From contig NZ_FUXW01000019.1 in NCBI RefSeq assembly GCF_900167005.1, positions 1-42,710 of the forward strand: a stretch of DNA of 42,710 nt, written 5' to 3'. Numbering within the stretch: position 1 is the first letter of the stretch; each line of letters starts with the position of its first letter. The DNA is from Butyricicoccus pullicaecorum DSM 23266 (GTDB taxonomy: Bacteria > Bacillota > Clostridia > Oscillospirales > Butyricicoccaceae). A program made the position numbers and the translations under genes. Shown here in pieces: positions 33,567 through 41,954 of the stretch. The notes below the pieces were generated by a model. It did not search any database. It saw only the letters and a program-made list of their open reading frames with translations, and was not told the origin of the DNA.

Positions 33567-35267
33567 TTATTCGGCTCGCTCGATGAACTGGAAGCGCTCA
33601 ACATCAAACATACCCATGTCGGTAATGCGCAGAGACGGAATGACCGGCAGCGCCATAAAACTCAGGGTGATGAATGGGTCGGCGGTCTCCGATACGCCCA
33701 TTTCATGCGCTTTCTGGCTCAGCTCTTCCAAACGGATGGTCAAGCGGTCGGGTGTGTCCTCGGACATCAAGCCGCAAATGGGAAGCGGCAGCGTGTCCAC
33801 GACCTTTCCCTGCCGCACGATGGTATATCCGCCCTGCACGCGCATAAGCTCGTGCACCGCCGCCAGCATGTCGGCATCGTTGATGCCCACGACAATCATG
33901 TTGTGCGAGTCATGGGCGACCGTTGTCGCAATCGCGCCATTCTGCAAGCCGTATCCGCGGATAAGGCCTACACCGATGTTGCCAGTCTCGTGGTGGCGTT
34001 CCAGTACAGCAATCTTACACAGCGTTCCCTGCGCAAGCGCCTGCGGCACCTCTGCCTGTGCCATCCAAGCCGTGTTGGTCAATATCTCATGCGGCACCAT
34101 TTCCATGACCGGCTGCATGTCATCCGGATAACGCGGCAGCGCAAAGGGCTGTGCCGGAAGCGCACCGACGTGCACCGACTCGCGCAAGGCCTGTGTCGGG
34201 TGCTGCACCAAAATTTGCCCATCGGGATCAACCGGCATACCGTGATGGTATACCCGGTGCGGCATCCACGATTCCAAGTCCTCCCATACGACCAAATCCG
34301 CCCACCAGCCCGGTGCAATCGCACCGACTCTGGGCAGTCCATAAATCTGCGCCGCGTGAATGGTCGCCATCTGCAAGGCCGACATGGCTGGCAGTCCGCA
34401 GGCGACCGCCTGCTTGACGCACCATCGAATCGTGCCTTCTCTATGGATGTCTGCCAAGTGCTTATCATCGGTGCAGAACGCCATACGCGAGACGCTTGCG
34501 CCGTCGGCAACGACACCCGCAATGATGGCCTGTAAGTTTCTGCACGCGCTGCCCTCACGCACCAGAACGGCAATACCTGCGCGCAGCTTGGCGCGCGCTT
34601 CCTCCCACGTAGAAGATTCATGGTCGGTCTGGATACCCGCCGCTGCATATGCCTGCAAGGCTTCACCGGTGAGTCCCGGTGCATGTCCGTCAATCGGCCG
34701 TCCGGCAAACAAATCCAGCTTTTCACAGACCGCTTGATCGTGCGACAGGACACCCAGGACGTTCATGACTTCCCCCAGTCCCAGCACGCCCGGTTCGTCG
34801 GCAATCTCGCGCATCTGCTCTGCATCCAGCACGCAGCCTGCATGCTCAAACGGGGTCGCCGGTACGCAAGACGGCATCTGCACATAGTAATTGATGGGCA
34901 GATCACGGGTTGCATCCAGCATATACCGGATGCCTGCCGTACCGGCAACATTGGCAATCTCATGCGGGTCGGTAATCAGCGTCGTGACACCCCAGCGCAG
35001 TTCCTCCATGCAGTAATAGCCCGGTGCAGCCATAGAGGACTCTACGTGGCAGTGCGCGTTAATGAGTCCCGGACTGACATACCGCCCCTGTAAGTCAATC
35101 ACGGTCTCTCCTGTTTCATAATGCCCGATTCCGGCAATCTTTCCATTGGCAATCGCAATGTCTGCCGGATAAATGCTGCCTGTAAAGACATCCACAATCT
35201 TTGCATTCCGCAAAATCAGCTGGGCTGGAATCTGATTCTGCGCTACATCAACCAGACAATGCTCCAT
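33567..35267 (-). CDS. ade: adenine deaminase
   Basis: The 566-aa amidohydrolase converts adenine to hypoxanthine and ammonia in purine salvage. It shows the N-terminal beta-sandwich start (LILRNAKIVDVFTGSIYPAD), the first metal-binding motif GLINAHCHVESSMAAPGY, a catalytic barrel with HEIAN and EVMNV elements, and the C-terminal domain with HDSHNMIVVGIND. Length is typical for bacterial Ade. ATG 35267 is preferred to TTG 35273 because of family N-termini; AAAGGA lies about 10 nt upstream. It lies 24 nt downstream of the purine permease gene on the same strand, so uptake and deamination of adenine are coupled. Confidence 0.96.
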   Translation of the reverse strand: MEHCLVDVAQNQIPAQLILRNAKIVDVFTGSIYPADIAIANGKIAGIGHYETGETVIDLQGRYVSPGLINAHCHVESSMAAPGYYCMEELRWGVTTLITDPHEIANVAGTAGIRYMLDATRDLPINYYVQMPSCVPATPFEHAGCVLDAEQMREIADEPGVLGLGEVMNVLGVLSHDQAVCEKLDLFAGRPIDGHAPGLTGEALQAYAAAGIQTDHESSTWEEARAKLRAGIAVLVREGSACRNLQAIIAGVVADGASVSRMAFCTDDKHLADIHREGTIRWCVKQAVACGLPAMSALQMATIHAAQIYGLPRVGAIAPGWWADLVVWEDLESWMPHRVYHHGMPVDPDGQILVQHPTQALRESVHVGALPAQPFALPRYPDDMQPVMEMVPHEILTNTAWMAQAEVPQALAQGTLCKIAVLERHHETGNIGVGLIRGYGLQNGAIATTVAHDSHNMIVVGINDADMLAAVHELMRVQGGYTIVRQGKVVDTLPLPICGLMSEDTPDRLTIRLEELSQKAHEMGVSETADPFITLSFMALPVIPSLRITDMGMFDVERFQFIERAE

Positions 35268-35291
35268 AACCAAACTTTCCTTTCTTTGCGC

Positions 35292-36671
35292 TTACACGAA
35301 GATGTACTTGAGAATAAACACGATCGCAAGCACATACATCAGCCAGTGAATCTTCTTGTCCTTCACTTTGCCCGAAATCAGATTGATGAATACATACGAA
35401 ATGACACCAAGTGAGATACCTTCGGAGATCGAGTACATAAACGGCATGGCAATCGTTGCAATAAACGCCGGTACCGCCTCGCTCATATCGTCAAAGTTGA
35501 TCTTCACGATGGTTTCCAGCATCATAAAGCCGACAACGACCAGAGCCGGTGCGGTTGCAAAAGACGGAATCGCCAGGAAAATCGGCGACAGGAACAGCGA
35601 AAGTCCAAACAGCAGTGCCGATACCACAGAGGTCAGGCCGGTGCGGCCGCCTGCAACAACACCCGAAGAGCTCTCGACAAAGGTGGTGACCGTCGAAGTA
35701 CCCAGCACAGCACCTGCCGTCGTGCCGATTGCATCGGCGAGCAGTGCACCCTTGATCTTGGGCAGCTTACCCTCTGCGTCCAACATGTCTGCCTTGGACG
35801 CAACACCGATCAGCGTGCCTAAGGTATCAAACAGATCGACGAACAGGAACGACAGCATAATGGTGACAAAATTGAAGCTGAGCAGTCCGGTAAAGTCCAT
35901 CTTAAAGAAGGTTGCCGAGATCGAAGGAATAGAGAATCCCGCGGACAGGTCGGGCAATACCGAGTACATGCCCAGTTCCGGGTTGGGCACATACAGTCCA
36001 GCCAGCTGGCACACGATACCGATGCCCCAGGTTGCCAGAATACCGATCAGAATTGCACCCGGCACCTTGCGTACCAGCAGAATGACGGTCAGGATAATAC
36101 CGACCAGCGCCAACAGTGCGCCCATGCCTTCCGAGAAGATACGGCCGTCGGCAATCGCTGCCTTGAACGGATAAATCGCAACCAGCGTCGAGCCGTCTAC
36201 GACCAGCTTTGCATTTTGCAGGCCGATAAATGCAATAAACAGACCGATACCACAGGTAACACCAAATTTCAGCGACTGCGGAATACAGTTAAAAATTGCT
36301 TCACGAATGTTGGTCAGCGAAAGCACGATAAAAATAATGCCTTCCACAAAGACCGCTGCGAGCGCAACCTGCCAGGTATAGCCCATTTGCATGACGACAG
36401 TATAGGCAAAAAATGCGTTCAGGCCCATACCGGGTGCAAGTACAAACGGATAGTTTGAAAATACCGCCATCAGAATGGTTGCCAGGCAGGCGGAGAGTGC
36501 CGTTGCAGTAAAGACTGCTCCTGAATCCATGCCGGATGCCGCCAAGATGTTCGGGTTAACTGCAAGAATATACGCCATGGTCATAAAGGTCGTAATTCCC
36601 GCAACTACCTCGGTTTTGACATCGGTGTGGTGCTCCTGCAAGTGAAATACACGTTGCAACAGACTGGTCAT
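35292..36671 (-). CDS. NCS2-family purine permease (AzgA-like)
   Basis: The 459-aa protein has the AzgA (adenine/guanine/hypoxanthine permease) opening EVVAGITTFMTMAYILAVNP, about 12-14 membrane segments, and the FVLAPGMGLNAFFAYTVV, SATFFKMDFTG and GTSTVTTFVESSSGV elements. It imports purine bases with protons. ATG 36671 follows AAGGGG; a longer frame to 36725 has no site and would include the terminator hairpin. It heads an operon with adenine deaminase. The leader from 36821 carries a strong hairpin with a T-tract (36717-36777), suggesting attenuation by purine or another signal. Confidence 0.95.
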   Translation of the reverse strand: MTSLLQRVFHLQEHHTDVKTEVVAGITTFMTMAYILAVNPNILAASGMDSGAVFTATALSACLATILMAVFSNYPFVLAPGMGLNAFFAYTVVMQMGYTWQVALAAVFVEGIIFIVLSLTNIREAIFNCIPQSLKFGVTCGIGLFIAFIGLQNAKLVVDGSTLVAIYPFKAAIADGRIFSEGMGALLALVGIILTVILLVRKVPGAILIGILATWGIGIVCQLAGLYVPNPELGMYSVLPDLSAGFSIPSISATFFKMDFTGLLSFNFVTIMLSFLFVDLFDTLGTLIGVASKADMLDAEGKLPKIKGALLADAIGTTAGAVLGTSTVTTFVESSSGVVAGGRTGLTSVVSALLFGLSLFLSPIFLAIPSFATAPALVVVGFMMLETIVKINFDDMSEAVPAFIATIAMPFMYSISEGISLGVISYVFINLISGKVKDKKIHWLMYVLAIVFILKYIFV

Positions 36672-36716
36672 ACAATCCCCTTCTTTCTTCTTGTGGTAAA
36701 AGTATTGAAAAATAAA

Positions 36717-36777
36717 AGCTGCCAAAGACAGTTCCCAACGGTGATGTTATACGCTTTCGGGACTGTTTTTTGCAGCC
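36717..36777 (-). promoter_or_regulatory. terminator-like hairpin in the purine permease leader (candidate attenuator)
   Basis: In the minus-strand RNA, GCTGC...GCAGC enclose ACAGT-CCC...GGG-A-ACTGT with a 22-nt loop; the stem is followed by TTTTATTTTT. It lies about 45 nt before the permease start and 45-105 nt after the predicted start of transcription. Upstream, CCTC/GAGG (about 36798-36815) can form a small hairpin. The core bases of the purine riboswitch are not present. Confidence 0.7.
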
Positions 36778-36827
36778 ATTTCCCAAGTTTATTTCCTCAG
36801 TTTTCACGAGGTCTTCTATATGCCTTT

Positions 36828-36856
36828 ATCATATTCTCTTTCACTTAAATTGTCAA
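36828..36856 (-). promoter_or_regulatory. promoter of the purine permease/adenine deaminase operon
   Basis: On the minus strand TTGACA (36856-36851) and TATGAT (36833-36828) are 17 nt apart, a near-perfect sigma-A promoter. Transcription would start near 36821, giving a leader of about 150 nt before the permease gene. The rest of the gap up to 37028 is AT-rich with nothing else that I can support. Confidence 0.85.
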
Positions 36857-37028
36857 TATTATACTTCCACTTTTTACGTTATCCCATTCTCTTCCAGCAT
36901 TTTCCACAAAGCATTCTTCCGTCTCCACGTAAGACACACTGGTTACATATTTACTGTTTTTGCTCCTCGCACATTTATCATTGTACTGTTTCAATCAACC
37001 GCAATTTGGTAGGAAAAATGAAAAAAAG

Positions 37029-37057
37029 ACGCCGGTATCACAAATTGATACCGGCGT
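37029..37057 (-). terminator. terminator of the polysaccharide lyase gene
   Basis: ACGCCGGTATCA and TGATACCGGCGT form a perfect 12-bp stem with a 5-nt loop, followed by a TTTTTTT tract in the minus-strand transcript. It lies about 70 nt after the lyase stop. Confidence 0.93.
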
Positions 37058-37124
37058 GAAAAACGGTAGGTCTGAAAGGAGGAGGTAGCTTTCCGTTTTT
37101 CTTTATTTGCATGGATTTTGTTGA

Positions 37125-39734
37125 TTAGGCTTGCTGTAAAGTGATCTCTGCGCTGCCGCCATAGAACTCCTTGGCGTTAAAGGTCAGGGTTACCTGATCC
37201 TTCGTGCAAACTGCCTGGATGCGGTCGTCCTTGGTAACAACCTTTGCATTGGGCAGATCAAGAACAACCTTGATGGTGTCCTGCGTAAACAGCGGATCGG
37301 ACAGCGCAATGGTGGTCTTGCCATCTGCCTGCTTCATCAGCAGAGACAGCGGCTTGGACGACTGTACGCCTGCGGTCTTGCCGGCCTCAAAGAAGTTGAT
37401 TGCCGTGATGTTGTCCTTGGTATCACGTACTGCGTGGATGGTCTTGGAGTTTTCTACAATCTCGATCGAGGGCGCAGCTGCATACTGCTTCATTTCCTCT
37501 GCGGTTGCGTTGGGTACCAGAACGTAGCTATACGAATCATCGGTCTTCTTTCCATGCTCATAGGTCATGGTGAAGTACTTTTCGGTGATCATGTTATCAG
37601 TCTGGCTGGACACATTGCGGATATCCTTCTGATTTGCCGTAATGGTCGGGGTCTCGATCTTGATTTCCTTGGTCTGCGGGAAGTAATAACCCACGCCGGT
37701 CTTGAGCGACTCATCCTGATAGCACAGCCACTGCAGGTTGCTGTACTTGCCTTCCTTCACGGCAACCGCCTTGCCTGCCTTATCCTGTGCCGTGACTGTA
37801 ATCTTGGCATCGGGTGCCGACATACGGTTGTCAATGGTGGTCGTCACGTCACGCTTCTGCGTGTCTCCGATACCCGAACCCAGGAAGACGATCTGATCGT
37901 TCATCAGGAACCAGGACTTATTGCCGGTTGCATTCTTATAAGCGACAAAGTCGTCGGGCAGAAGGCCCTTCTGCTTGGCAACATAGCCGTTGTCATCGCC
38001 GAGCTGCATGCCAGCCATGCTGACACCGTCTGCCTTCAGCGATACGCTGCCCGAGAAGGTATTGGTGCCGACCGGGAAGTACACGTAATCATTCTGCTCG
38101 GTGCTGCTGGCCGTGTACTTGGGATAGAACTGGCTGCCGTCATACAGCTCCATAATGGTCTTGCGTGCCTCGTTGGGAACGGTCGTACCCGGCAGGCGAT
38201 AGGGATTGACAGTCGTCATATAGTCAATGCCGTACTGCTTGGTCTGGTCAACACCGGACAAGTACAGATAAAACGCACCGTCACCCTGGAACCAAGGCTT
38301 GAGGTTCTCACCGCTCATGTACTCGTACTTTGCGATACGATTGGAGCTGCGCGACAGTGCAAAGGTGAAGTCCTCGCCGAGCTGTAAGTTACGATCCATC
38401 GCATTGAATACAACACTTCCCTGCTTGACTGCATTGGCAGGCGTGATGGTCGCATCGTTCATGATCGCCATGTAGGGCTCGATTGCCGGAAGGTTGAGTC
38501 CCGCTTCGTTGAACTTCACCGGCATGGACTGTACCACATACTTGATCTGCTGCTGCATCTTCTTGCTGTTGCTCTCGGACAGGAAGGTGGTCAGCAGGGT
38601 CATTGCCTCGACGACGCCGACTGCATCCGCATAGCCAGTCGTGCTGCGCGATACCGCGCGTCCCTTCACAACCTCGGACATATAGCCCTCGTGGATAAGC
38701 GGCAGGAAGCTGTTATAAATCCAGTTCTCAATGGTCGAAACCTTATCCTGCGGCTGCCACGGAGTTCCCTTGAGTACGTACAGCGAGGATACTGCCTTTT
38801 GCAGGAGCAGCTTGCCATACGAGCCAGTGTAGGCAACGCGGTGGTGCTGGATAAACGAGCCGTCTGCGTACACGCCGTCGGTGTTGTTGTTGACGATGTG
38901 ATAGGGATCGATGGTGTTAAAGACGGTCATCATGTCACTGACAGCCTTTTCGATGCGCTTGGTGTCACCCAGCAGCGCACCCTGCACCATACGGTTTGCC
39001 GTGATATCGATGAGGTTGGTACCGGTATGGGTTGCCGAAGTCAGGTCTACGTCGCCATTCTTACCGTTACGCAGATGATTGTCAAACGCCTTGATGTAGT
39101 TTGCAATCAGATTGGCGTCGGCTGCCTGTACATCCTTCTGCATCAGTGCCAGAATGGAAGTAATCTTGGTCGGCACACCAATTTCCCAGTTCCACCAGTT
39201 GCCGAACAGCTTGCCCTCTTCGTTTTTATAGGAAGTGTGTTTGTTATAGACCTCATAGAATGCCTTGAGCGCATCGATGAGCTTCTGCTTGAGCGCCGCA
39301 TCCTGGTAATACTTGGTGCCGCTGGTCGCGTAAGCCAGTGCCATATCGTAGAGATACTGCGCATTCTTGTAGAAGGGATCGGAGGTAACCGGGGTAGCGT
39401 TCACGGTCTTGGCATCACTCATGTCATAGCCGTCACCCGAGAACATCACATACGGATTCTTCACGCCCTGGTATGCCGCGAGTGCCTTCTCTGCGTTCTT
39501 CTCGATCGCGCTGAGCTTGGACTTGACAACCGCATTTTGGTTCATCTCTGCATTGCCGGCCAGATACTGGCAATGGTTGCGAATCAGCGTATTAGCCGCT
39601 TCCTGTGCATTTACCGTGTTCTTGGTTTCATTCGCGGTTGCTGTCTGGCTGTAATTGGAGACTGCCAGCGCGGGTGCCATACCGGCGTTGAGCAGCATGG
39701 ACGAAAGCAAAACGCTCGAAATCAGTTTCTTCAT
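37125..39734 (-). CDS. secreted polysaccharide lyase family 8 (hyaluronate/chondroitin/xanthan lyase-like)
   Basis: The 869-aa protein starts with a signal peptide (MKKLISSVLLSSMLLNAGMA, cut near ALAVS), followed by the alpha/alpha-toroid domain of PL8 enzymes. Recognisable are the aromatic patch GNWWNWEIGVP (178-188), the catalytic Asn in THTGTNLIDI (about 240), the catalytic His (about 297) and Tyr (306) in FIQHHRVAYTGSYG, then the beta-sandwich domains to the C-terminus. Family members cleave hyaluronan, chondroitin or xanthan by beta-elimination. ATG 39734 is preferred to GTG 39749; the ribosome site is weak (AAAGG 12 nt or GTGGG nearer). There is no wall anchor, so it is secreted. Promoter and operator-like repeats are at 39791-39869. 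Confidence 0.92.
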   Translation of the reverse strand: MKKLISSVLLSSMLLNAGMAPALAVSNYSQTATANETKNTVNAQEAANTLIRNHCQYLAGNAEMNQNAVVKSKLSAIEKNAEKALAAYQGVKNPYVMFSGDGYDMSDAKTVNATPVTSDPFYKNAQYLYDMALAYATSGTKYYQDAALKQKLIDALKAFYEVYNKHTSYKNEEGKLFGNWWNWEIGVPTKITSILALMQKDVQAADANLIANYIKAFDNHLRNGKNGDVDLTSATHTGTNLIDITANRMVQGALLGDTKRIEKAVSDMMTVFNTIDPYHIVNNNTDGVYADGSFIQHHRVAYTGSYGKLLLQKAVSSLYVLKGTPWQPQDKVSTIENWIYNSFLPLIHEGYMSEVVKGRAVSRSTTGYADAVGVVEAMTLLTTFLSESNSKKMQQQIKYVVQSMPVKFNEAGLNLPAIEPYMAIMNDATITPANAVKQGSVVFNAMDRNLQLGEDFTFALSRSSNRIAKYEYMSGENLKPWFQGDGAFYLYLSGVDQTKQYGIDYMTTVNPYRLPGTTVPNEARKTIMELYDGSQFYPKYTASSTEQNDYVYFPVGTNTFSGSVSLKADGVSMAGMQLGDDNGYVAKQKGLLPDDFVAYKNATGNKSWFLMNDQIVFLGSGIGDTQKRDVTTTIDNRMSAPDAKITVTAQDKAGKAVAVKEGKYSNLQWLCYQDESLKTGVGYYFPQTKEIKIETPTITANQKDIRNVSSQTDNMITEKYFTMTYEHGKKTDDSYSYVLVPNATAEEMKQYAAAPSIEIVENSKTIHAVRDTKDNITAINFFEAGKTAGVQSSKPLSLLMKQADGKTTIALSDPLFTQDTIKVVLDLPNAKVVTKDDRIQAVCTKDQVTLTFNAKEFYGGSAEITLQQA

Positions 39735-39790
39735 AGTCCCACAAAACACCTTTCTTTCTCTTTCCTTACTGATCGAATCAGCATGTGTAC

Positions 39791-39869
39791 AGGTTACTAT
39801 TAGTAAACCGATTTGTCAACATTATTTCTCGATTAAAAATTCTATTTTCGCAAAGTAAACAGATTTACT
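39791..39869 (-). promoter_or_regulatory. lyase promoter with AGTAAA operator-like boxes
   Basis: On the minus strand TTGACA (39819-39814) and TAACCT (39796-39791) are 17 nt apart. An imperfect dyad GGTTACT-ATT-AGTAAACC at 39792-39809 lies between them. The related AGTAAACCGATTT (39802-39814) is repeated as AGTAAACAGATTT at 39854-39866, where AGTAAA-CAGA-TTTACT is a perfect dyad. A repressor covering the core promoter with an extra upstream site would explain this. The rest of 39870-40138 is AT-rich and holds no gene. Confidence 0.6.
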
Positions 39870-40138
39870 TTTAATTTTTTGTCAGTAATTCATAATCTTA
39901 TATTTCCACTGTCTTTTCGTCGTTTTTGCAACATTTTATCTCAAATCTTCACGAAATATACACATTTTTCCAGTCAAACAGACACAAAACCATGTGTTTT
40001 GCAGCAATTTCCCAAAAGTGAGAAAAGGATGCAGTCTTCTTTTATTGAATGGACAAAACAAGTCTTTTCCAACCAGTCAGGGTACTCTATTCTACCAAAT
40101 TTTCGCTCTGAGCATGCTCACCGAACGCCCCAGAACGC

Positions 40139-40180
40139 TTGACAAGAGCTGCTGTGCTGCTTATAATGAACATTGTTCAT
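40139..40180 (+). promoter_or_regulatory. TetR promoter with palindromic operator
   Basis: TTGACA (40139-40144) and TATAAT (40162-40167) are 17 nt apart, a perfect sigma-A promoter. The palindrome ATGAACATTGTTCAT (40166-40180) covers the transcription start, the place for an autorepressor. A near copy lies at 40791-40805 before the next gene. Confidence 0.9.
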
Positions 40181-40194
40181 ATTGAGGTGATCGA

Positions 40195-40764
40195 ATGAAT
40201 ACTGTTGTGACATCCAAAGACGAAATTCTAAAAATCAGCCGTGAATTGATTCGGCAGCAAGGCTGGTCTGCGGTCAATATCCGATCTGTTGCATCCGCCT
40301 GCGGCGTATCGGTCGGATCGATTTACAATTACTTCGACTCTAAATCCGATCTGGTCTCTGCCACCGTCGAAAGTGTGTGGTGCGAGATCTTCCACCGTCC
40401 GGACGACGGCGCAATCTTCCACGACACGCTGGCTTGCATCGTCTGGATCTACGAGCGCATGGCGTACGGCTGCAAACAATACCCCGGCTTTTTCACCCTG
40501 CATTCCCTCGGATTCATGCGAGAGGATAAGTCGGACGGAAAACGACGCATGCAGCAAACCTGGCAGCACATTTTACAAGGTCTATGCACGGTCTTGAAGC
40601 GTGACCCCAACGTCCGTCCGGATGCCTTTACCGATGCCTTCACGCCGGAGAAATTCGCGGATATTTTATTCTCACTCATGCTGTCCGCTTTGCTCCGACA
40701 AGACTACGACCCAAGTACGGTATTGGAACTCACCCGCAGAACACTGTATGAATCGTCCCACTAA
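40195..40764 (+). CDS. TetR-family transcriptional regulator
   Basis: The 189-aa protein has the TetR helix-turn-helix (ILKISRELIRQQGWSAVNIR, then SVASACGVSVGSIYNYFDSK, about 10-55) and a helical ligand domain that is Trp/Cys/Phe-rich (about 60-189). TGAGGTG precedes its start ATG at 40195. It is expected to bind TGAACA-N-TGTTCA: one copy overlaps its own transcription start and another precedes the downstream membrane-protein genes. A small terminator (40756-40779) overlaps its stop. Genes for DUF2871-type membrane proteins lie downstream, so it probably controls them. The ligand is unknown. Confidence 0.95.
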   Translation: MNTVVTSKDEILKISRELIRQQGWSAVNIRSVASACGVSVGSIYNYFDSKSDLVSATVESVWCEIFHRPDDGAIFHDTLACIVWIYERMAYGCKQYPGFFTLHSLGFMREDKSDGKRRMQQTWQHILQGLCTVLKRDPNVRPDAFTDAFTPEKFADILFSLMLSALLRQDYDPSTVLELTRRTLYESSH

Positions 40765-40779
40765 AGCTGTGGGATTTTT
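40756..40779 (+). terminator. small terminator overlapping the TetR stop
   Basis: TCCCAC and GTGGGA form a 6-bp stem with a 7-nt loop followed by TTTTT. It would end most TetR transcripts, leaving the downstream genes to read-through or to a promoter I could not find. Confidence 0.6.
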
Positions 40780-40790
40780 CATCCGTCAAA

Positions 40791-40805
40791 TTGAACACTG
40801 TTCAT
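40791..40805 (+). promoter_or_regulatory. second TetR operator, before the membrane-protein operon
   Basis: TTGAACACTGTTCAT differs from the TetR promoter palindrome (ATGAACATTGTTCAT) at two positions, and its core TGAACA-N-TGTTCA (40792-40804) is a perfect dyad. It ends 5 nt before AGGAG and 17 nt before the next start codon, so the repressor could block transcription or, if it reads over the start, translation initiation. No clear promoter is visible here. Confidence 0.8.
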
Positions 40806-40821
40806 TTAAAGGAGTATGCAA

Positions 40822-41274
40822 ATGAACGTAAAACGCAATACCCTCCTGCTCCTCGCCTGTCTAGTATGGAGCGCCGCAGGATTCAACATCCTGCGCATTG
40901 GACTGCTCGCCTATCCACCCTATTTGACCGTGCTGAATTTATGCTTATCCGTCGTTGTCTTTGCCGTCTTTCAAAAATTTATCTTTGGAAAACTGGTCAA
41001 CAAGCATTCTGCCAGAATTGGTGCTTACGTGGAAGAAAAACACTTCTTTCTCAAGTTTTTTGACCGAAAAGCATTTCTCATCATGGCAATCATGATGAGC
41101 GGCGGAATCGGTCTGCGAACAAGCGGCCTCGCGCCCGATCGCTTTATCGCCGTATTCTATACTGGTCTCGGTGCTTCTCTGCTGCTGGCCGGGCTGCTGT
41201 TTGGCCGAAACTACATCAAGGCAGTTTTGTCCGCACCTGCAACCGGCAGCAAATTAGAAAATGGAGGAAATTAA
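40822..41274 (+). CDS. small membrane protein of unknown function, about 150 aa
   Basis: The protein has four predicted membrane segments (around residues 5-25, 30-50, 76-96 and 105-128) with a charged cytosolic loop (GKLVNKHSARIGAYVEEKH). I do not recognise it. ATG 40822 is preferred to ATG 40816 because AAAGGAG lies 7 nt upstream. It is the first gene after the second TetR operator and is followed 2 nt later by another membrane protein gene, so the three small membrane genes form an operon. Confidence 0.82.
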   Translation: MNVKRNTLLLLACLVWSAAGFNILRIGLLAYPPYLTVLNLCLSVVVFAVFQKFIFGKLVNKHSARIGAYVEEKHFFLKFFDRKAFLIMAIMMSGGIGLRTSGLAPDRFIAVFYTGLGASLLLAGLLFGRNYIKAVLSAPATGSKLENGGN

Positions 41275-41276
41275 CC

Positions 41277-41941
41277 ATGCAAGCAATCATGGAAACCCTG
41301 TTTGACGTTGTCTATCTAACATCAGTCATTACAATCGGCTGTCTGATGATCCGCGGCAGCAAAGGAAACCGTCAGTTTCGTCTGTTTGGCTGGATGGCTG
41401 TAATCTTGGGTGCTGGCGATGCCTTTCATCTGGTACCGCGTGCGCTGGCTCTGTGCACCACTGGTCTGGAGAACTACACTGTTGCTCTGGGCCTTGGCAA
41501 GTGGATCACATCGGTCACGATGACCATTTTCTATGTCCTGCTCTACTATGTCTGGCGGCAGCGTTATCAAGTACATGGGCAAAACAACCTGACCGCTGCT
41601 GTCTATCTCCTGTCTGCGCTGCGTATCATCCTGTGCATGATGCCGCAAAATGAATGGCTCTCCGCTGATGCGCCGCTCTCCTGGGGTATTTATCGTAACA
41701 TTCCCTTTGCTCTGCTTGGTCTGCTGATTATCGTCCTGTTTTATCGCAGCGCAAAGCAGCACAACGATCAAGCATTCGCTGGATGTGGCTGACGATTGTA
41801 TTAAGCTTCGCGTTCTATATCCCGGTTGTTCTGTGGGCAGATACCATTCCGATGATCGGAATGCTGATGATCCCCAAAACCTGCGCTTATGTATGGACGG
41901 TACTCATCGGATATTTCGCCATGAAGCAGGAATGTAAATAA
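41277..41941 (+). pseudogene. multi-helix membrane protein gene with a frameshift
   Basis: From ATG 41277 (GGAGG upstream) the frame encodes a membrane protein with six helices but shifts near 41776: the reading frame ends in AKQHNDQAFAGCG at TGA. In the -1 frame the sequence continues plausibly (RWMWLTIVLSFAFYIPVVLW, then membrane-like residues) and ends MKQECK at TAA 41939-41941. One missing C (TTCGCTGG for TTCCGCTGG) explains it. Repaired length is about 221 aa with seven helices. I do not recognise the family. It lies between two membrane-protein genes controlled by TetR. It may be a true mutation or an assembly error. Confidence 0.8.
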
Positions 41942-41954
41942 CGGAGGACTTTTT

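Noticed and set aside
36672-36821. Canonical purine riboswitch before the purine permease
   Set aside because: The UAUAA and UUUCUACC core elements of the aptamer are not present in the leader.
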